17,350 nucleotides of DNA from Flavobacteriales bacterium UBA7443 (lineage in GTDB: Bacteria > Bacteroidota > Bacteroidia > Flavobacteriales_D > Sanyastnellaceae), in contig DLQB01000058.1 in assembly GCA_002477505.1 (NCBI GenBank), forward strand, positions 1 to 17,350. Reading direction: 5' to 3'. Each line of letters begins with the position of its first letter. Within the stretch, counting starts at the first letter, position 1. Made by a program: the position numbers and the translations under genes. The notes under the pieces are model-generated. The model saw only the letters and a program-made list of their open reading frames with translations. It did no database searches and was not told the DNA's origin. Below, piece after piece: positions 15,556-17,350 of this stretch.

Positions 15556-15563
15556 CAAAAATA
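15556..15563 (-). promoter_or_regulatory. Predicted -7 element (TATTTTTG) before the methyltransferase gene
   Basis: The minus strand reads TATTTTTG, an exact match to TAnnTTTG, five bases upstream of the GTG start at 15550. It shares a 59-base divergent gap with the plus-strand tRNA promoter. No clear -33 TTG box lies 19-21 bp upstream. Confidence 0.4.
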
Positions 15564-15590
15564 AGCGTGTCGAGGATGTTTATTTTGATT

Positions 15591-15598
15591 TATCTTTG
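15591..15598 (+). promoter_or_regulatory. Predicted -7 element (TATCTTTG) for tRNA-Val
   Basis: TATCTTTG on the plus strand matches the Bacteroidota -7 consensus exactly and stands 11 bases before the first base of the tRNA. Transcription would start near 15603-15606, giving a leader of only a few bases. The same octamer is used in front of the acyl-CoA dehydrogenase gene on the opposite strand. Confidence 0.55.
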
Positions 15599-15609
15599 GC
15601 GCCCCGTAA

Positions 15610-15684
15610 GGGCGATTAGCTCAGTTGGTTTAGAGCACCTCGTTTACACCGAGGGGGTCGGGAGTTCGAGTCTCTCATCGCCCA
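15610..15684 (+). tRNA. tRNA-Val, anticodon TAC
   Basis: The sequence folds into a standard cloverleaf of 75 bases. The acceptor stem pairs GGGCGAT (15610-15616) with ATCGCCC (15677-15683) in all seven positions, followed by discriminator A. The D arm is GCTC...GAGC. The anticodon stem CCTCG/CGAGG encloses the loop TTTACAC, so the anticodon is TAC, reading GTA and other valine codons. The T arm is GGGAG-TTCGAGT-CTCTC (TTCGA in the loop). CCA is not encoded. The gene stands alone between divergent and convergent minus-strand genes, with its own promoter element and terminator. Confidence 0.97.
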
Positions 15685-15694
15685 CACATCATTG

Positions 15695-15724
15695 AAAAGC
15701 CTGCTCATTGGAGTGGGCTTTTTT
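15695..15724 (+). terminator. Hairpin terminator after tRNA-Val, possibly bidirectional
   Basis: AAAAGCCTGCTC (15695-15706) pairs with GAGTGGGCTTTT (15711-15722) around an ATTG loop. This makes a 12-bp stem that includes two G-U pairs and runs into a T tract ending at 15724. It starts 10 bases after the tRNA. The A tract on the left arm gives a T tract on the minus strand, so it could also terminate the convergent transcript ending at 15750. Confidence 0.85.
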
Positions 15725-15749
15725 AATGCCCTTTGTTTCGGTGAAAGCG

Positions 15750-16478
15750 TCACAGCGAAGTTTCCATTCCGTGCTTCGGTGAAACGAATCGAATGGTACT
15801 GTCATTTCGCTGTTCAAACTTGATTTTGAAAGTGTTGGGAATTTCGAAGGCTTCCATCTTTGGGATGCTGTCCACATGGCCATTGTCGCCGAATCCTTCC
15901 GGGCATTCTTCTCGCGCAGACGCGCAGTGTGCGATGCCTTTGGTGAGATCGATTTCCCATTCTACTTTCTCATCGCAAAAGGAACCCCAATAGGACCGGT
16001 GCTCACTGAGAATGATATCCTCTCCGTCAAAGCGATACCCATCTTCCATGGACCAGCGCCAATTGCTGCCCCCGTAATGTGAAATGAAAAGCACTTGATC
16101 TTGGATCCCGATGTCATCGAATGGATCGCCAAGAACGCCGCCTTCTTCACTGTTTAAAATCGGAGCTTCGGAAAATTTCCAAAGCATCCACTTCCCTTGT
16201 TGTTTTTGAAAAATGACGACCAGCCGCTCTCGGGCACCATCGATGATTTTGGGTGTTTCGACGGCGGCAACAAATTCATCGGATCCGTCACCGTTTAAAT
16301 CCCCCAAATCGTGCTCCAAAATGTCGATGGAGCTAGCTCCAATTTGTTGGGACATCATGGCTGACGACGGTCCCACATAAACCAATTCTTCATGGGTAAC
16401 CCGTCGCTGTGCCAAGGAGTGTTGAGCGGTATTTGCAAGCATCACAATGGCGATGCCCGTAACGAGGGATGCGCGCAT
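15750..16478 (-). CDS. Predicted secreted protein of unknown function with VCBS/FG-GAP-like motif
   Basis: I do not recognise this family. The 242-residue protein begins MRASLVTGIAIVMLANTAQHSLAQRR-like, read as a signal peptide ending near residue 24 (SLA-Q). It has no lipobox. After ~30 residues comes DLGDLNGDGSDEFVAAVE, a calcium-binding-type Asp/Gly repeat seen in VCBS/FG-GAP proteins, in a single copy. The rest is Trp- and acid-rich (GKWMLWKFSEAP, SNWRWSMEDGYRFDGEDI, SYWGSFCDEKVEWEIDL). Three cysteines (FCDEK, HCAS, EECPEG) may form a disulfide. No T9SS C-terminal domain is seen, so the periplasm or outer-membrane face is likely. ATG 16478 overlaps the upstream gene's TGA by one base (TGATG), and the in-frame TTG at 16481 is less likely. 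The overlap implies co-translation with the T9SS protein. Confidence 0.82.
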   Translation of the reverse strand: MRASLVTGIAIVMLANTAQHSLAQRRVTHEELVYVGPSSAMMSQQIGASSIDILEHDLGDLNGDGSDEFVAAVETPKIIDGARERLVVIFQKQQGKWMLWKFSEAPILNSEEGGVLGDPFDDIGIQDQVLFISHYGGSNWRWSMEDGYRFDGEDIILSEHRSYWGSFCDEKVEWEIDLTKGIAHCASAREECPEGFGDNGHVDSIPKMEAFEIPNTFKIKFEQRNDSTIRFVSPKHGMETSL

Positions 16479-17350
16479 CAACGTCGCTCACGCATGATGG
16501 TCAGCGCGCCGTGGAATCGTTCGCCGTCCGATCGATAGAGAATGTAAAAGTAGGAGCCGTCCGATACGGGCGTTCCGTTGAGGCGACCATCCCAGCCGCC
16601 TTTGTAATCCTCATCCTGGAAAATAACAGTACCCCAACGGTTGTAAATCTCCAAGCGCGAGTTCGGAAATCCTTCAATTCCCGGGATGCGGAAAAAGTCA
16701 TTCATGCCGTCATTATTGGGCGAGAAGACATTGGGAATTTCGGTGTCACAGGCGATTACGTCAATGCCAAATGTGGCTTGCAAACCACAAAGGTCCACCA
16801 CCGTTACTTCCATGCTATTTTGTTGCAAAGAGGCTTGGAAATTGCCGGATGGGCCGATGAAGGTGACCAACGTATCAAGCGCCGCGTCCACCGCCACCCA
16901 GGTCGAATCTTGCGGATAGCCTTGTTCGTTGTAATTGTAGTATTGCCAAACATAAAAGGTGTAATTGCCTTCCCAGTTCCCTGCGATATTTTCTTGGCCG
17001 GTGCCGCCCAATAAATTGAGGTCCCCTTGAATGCCAAGGCACAATTCCGCATCCGTTCCGGTGATGGGGTCGTAAACAGGAACTTCAACATCGACCTCGA
17101 ATTCGTCTTCAACACCGCATGCATCGGTTACTGTCAAGGTCACCGTCTGGCTCGATTCGATATTGATTGTTTCTGTTTCATCGTTTCCACCACTCGACCA
17201 GTCATAGCTGAAGGGTCCAGCTCCGGTCGATATTCCTGACTCAAGAACAATGTCGTCTCCAGCGCACAGCGGCACGTTCACTTGTTCTGCATAGACAATC
17301 AACTCAGGAGGCAATGTGTACGTAACGGTGGCATCAACCTCATTCCCGCA
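16478..17350 (-). CDS. T9SS type B / gliding-motility-associated C-terminal-domain surface protein, 3' part only
   Basis: The gene is cut by the right edge: the frame is open to base 17350, and the in-frame TTG at 17314 is not a real start because sequence upstream (CGNEVDATVTYT) continues the same domain style. About 290 C-terminal residues are visible. They begin with a PKD/Ig-like module (VPLCAGDDIVLESG, PFSYDWSSGGNDETETINI, VTLTVTDACGVEDEF), then a second module with a YTFYVWQYYNYNEQGYPQDS insertion. The protein ends in a CHU_C domain: IPNVFSPNNDGMNDFFRIPG, SRLEIYNRWGTVIFQ, GGWDGRLNGTPVSDGSYFYIL and a basic RERR tail. That domain directs export by the type IX secretion system to the cell surface. 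Such proteins are usually large adhesins or matrix components. Its specific role and the N-terminal domains are outside the window. Confidence 0.95.
   Translation of the reverse strand, partial: CGNEVDATVTYTLPPELIVYAEQVNVPLCAGDDIVLESGISTGAGPFSYDWSSGGNDETETINIESSQTVTLTVTDACGVEDEFEVDVEVPVYDPITGTDAELCLGIQGDLNLLGGTGQENIAGNWEGNYTFYVWQYYNYNEQGYPQDSTWVAVDAALDTLVTFIGPSGNFQASLQQNSMEVTVVDLCGLQATFGIDVIACDTEIPNVFSPNNDGMNDFFRIPGIEGFPNSRLEIYNRWGTVIFQDEDYKGGWDGRLNGTPVSDGSYFYILYRSDGERFHGALTIMRERR

Noticed and set aside
17312..17314. TTG at 17314 as the start of the T9SS protein
   Set aside because: The frame stays open to the window edge and the upstream residues (CGNEVDATVTYT) continue the repeat style, so the gene is truncated by the window.
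1..17350. Mobile element, prophage, CRISPR, toxin-antitoxin or defence system
   Set aside because: No transposase, integrase, long inverted or regularly spaced repeats, or defence-type domains were seen. The tRNA-Val shows no partial 3' duplicate nearby that would mark an integration site.

Overview
The window suggests a member of the Bacteroidota, probably a marine Flavobacteriales-like lineage. The strongest evidence is the truncated gene at the right edge, which ends in a gliding-motility-associated (CHU_C / type B T9SS) C-terminal domain found essentially only in this phylum. Supporting signs are a NhaD-type Na+/H+ antiporter, an exbB-exbD-tonB set, weak or absent Shine-Dalgarno sequences, and several exact matches to the Bacteroidota -7 promoter element TAnnTTTG in the few intergenic gaps. 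Base composition looks close to 50% GC by eye, high for many marine flavobacteria. Genus is not assignable by reading alone.

Layout, left to right. (1) Plus strand: recG (5-2113), then a Trp-rich, membrane-anchored protein of unknown function with a probable beta-propeller-like C-terminal half (2124-3914). (2) Minus strand: an acyl-CoA dehydrogenase (3920-5062), convergent with the previous gene and divergent from the next. (3) A long plus-strand run: anmK (5173-6303), a Glu/Leu/Phe/Val dehydrogenase (6338-7582), nhaD (7658-9031), exbB (9160-9876), exbD (9873-10265), a TonB-like protein (10273-11073) and folC (11070-12299). exbB to folC is tightly packed, with 4-bp ATGA overlaps at two junctions. 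(4) Minus strand: a methyltransferase (14789-15550), an orphan sensor histidine kinase (13819-14748) and gpmI (12296-13813). gpmI and folC converge so closely that their stop codons share one TTAA. (5) A plus-strand tRNA-Val(TAC) (15610-15684) with its own promoter element and hairpin terminator. (6) Minus strand: a secreted protein of unknown function (15750-16478), downstream of and overlapping by one base the gene of a large T9SS-exported surface protein. Only that protein's C-terminal part (16478-17350) lies in the window.

Most genes are housekeeping: DNA repair, peptidoglycan recycling, amino-acid and fatty-acid catabolism, glycolysis, folate metabolism, ion homeostasis and outer-membrane energisation. 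ExbB, ExbD and the TonB-like protein form one complex that couples the proton motive force to outer-membrane receptors; NhaD acts on the same ion gradients. Gene density is very high. No gene-free stretch exceeds about 130 bases, the longest being 9032-9159 upstream of exbB.

I saw no mobile element, CRISPR array, phage gene, toxin-antitoxin pair or obvious defence island. I do not think the window contains a clearly new multi-gene system. The parts with the most unexplained content are the 596-residue Trp-rich protein, the orphan kinase with almost no sensor domain, the secreted protein paired with the T9SS cargo, and promoter elements that predict leaderless transcripts.
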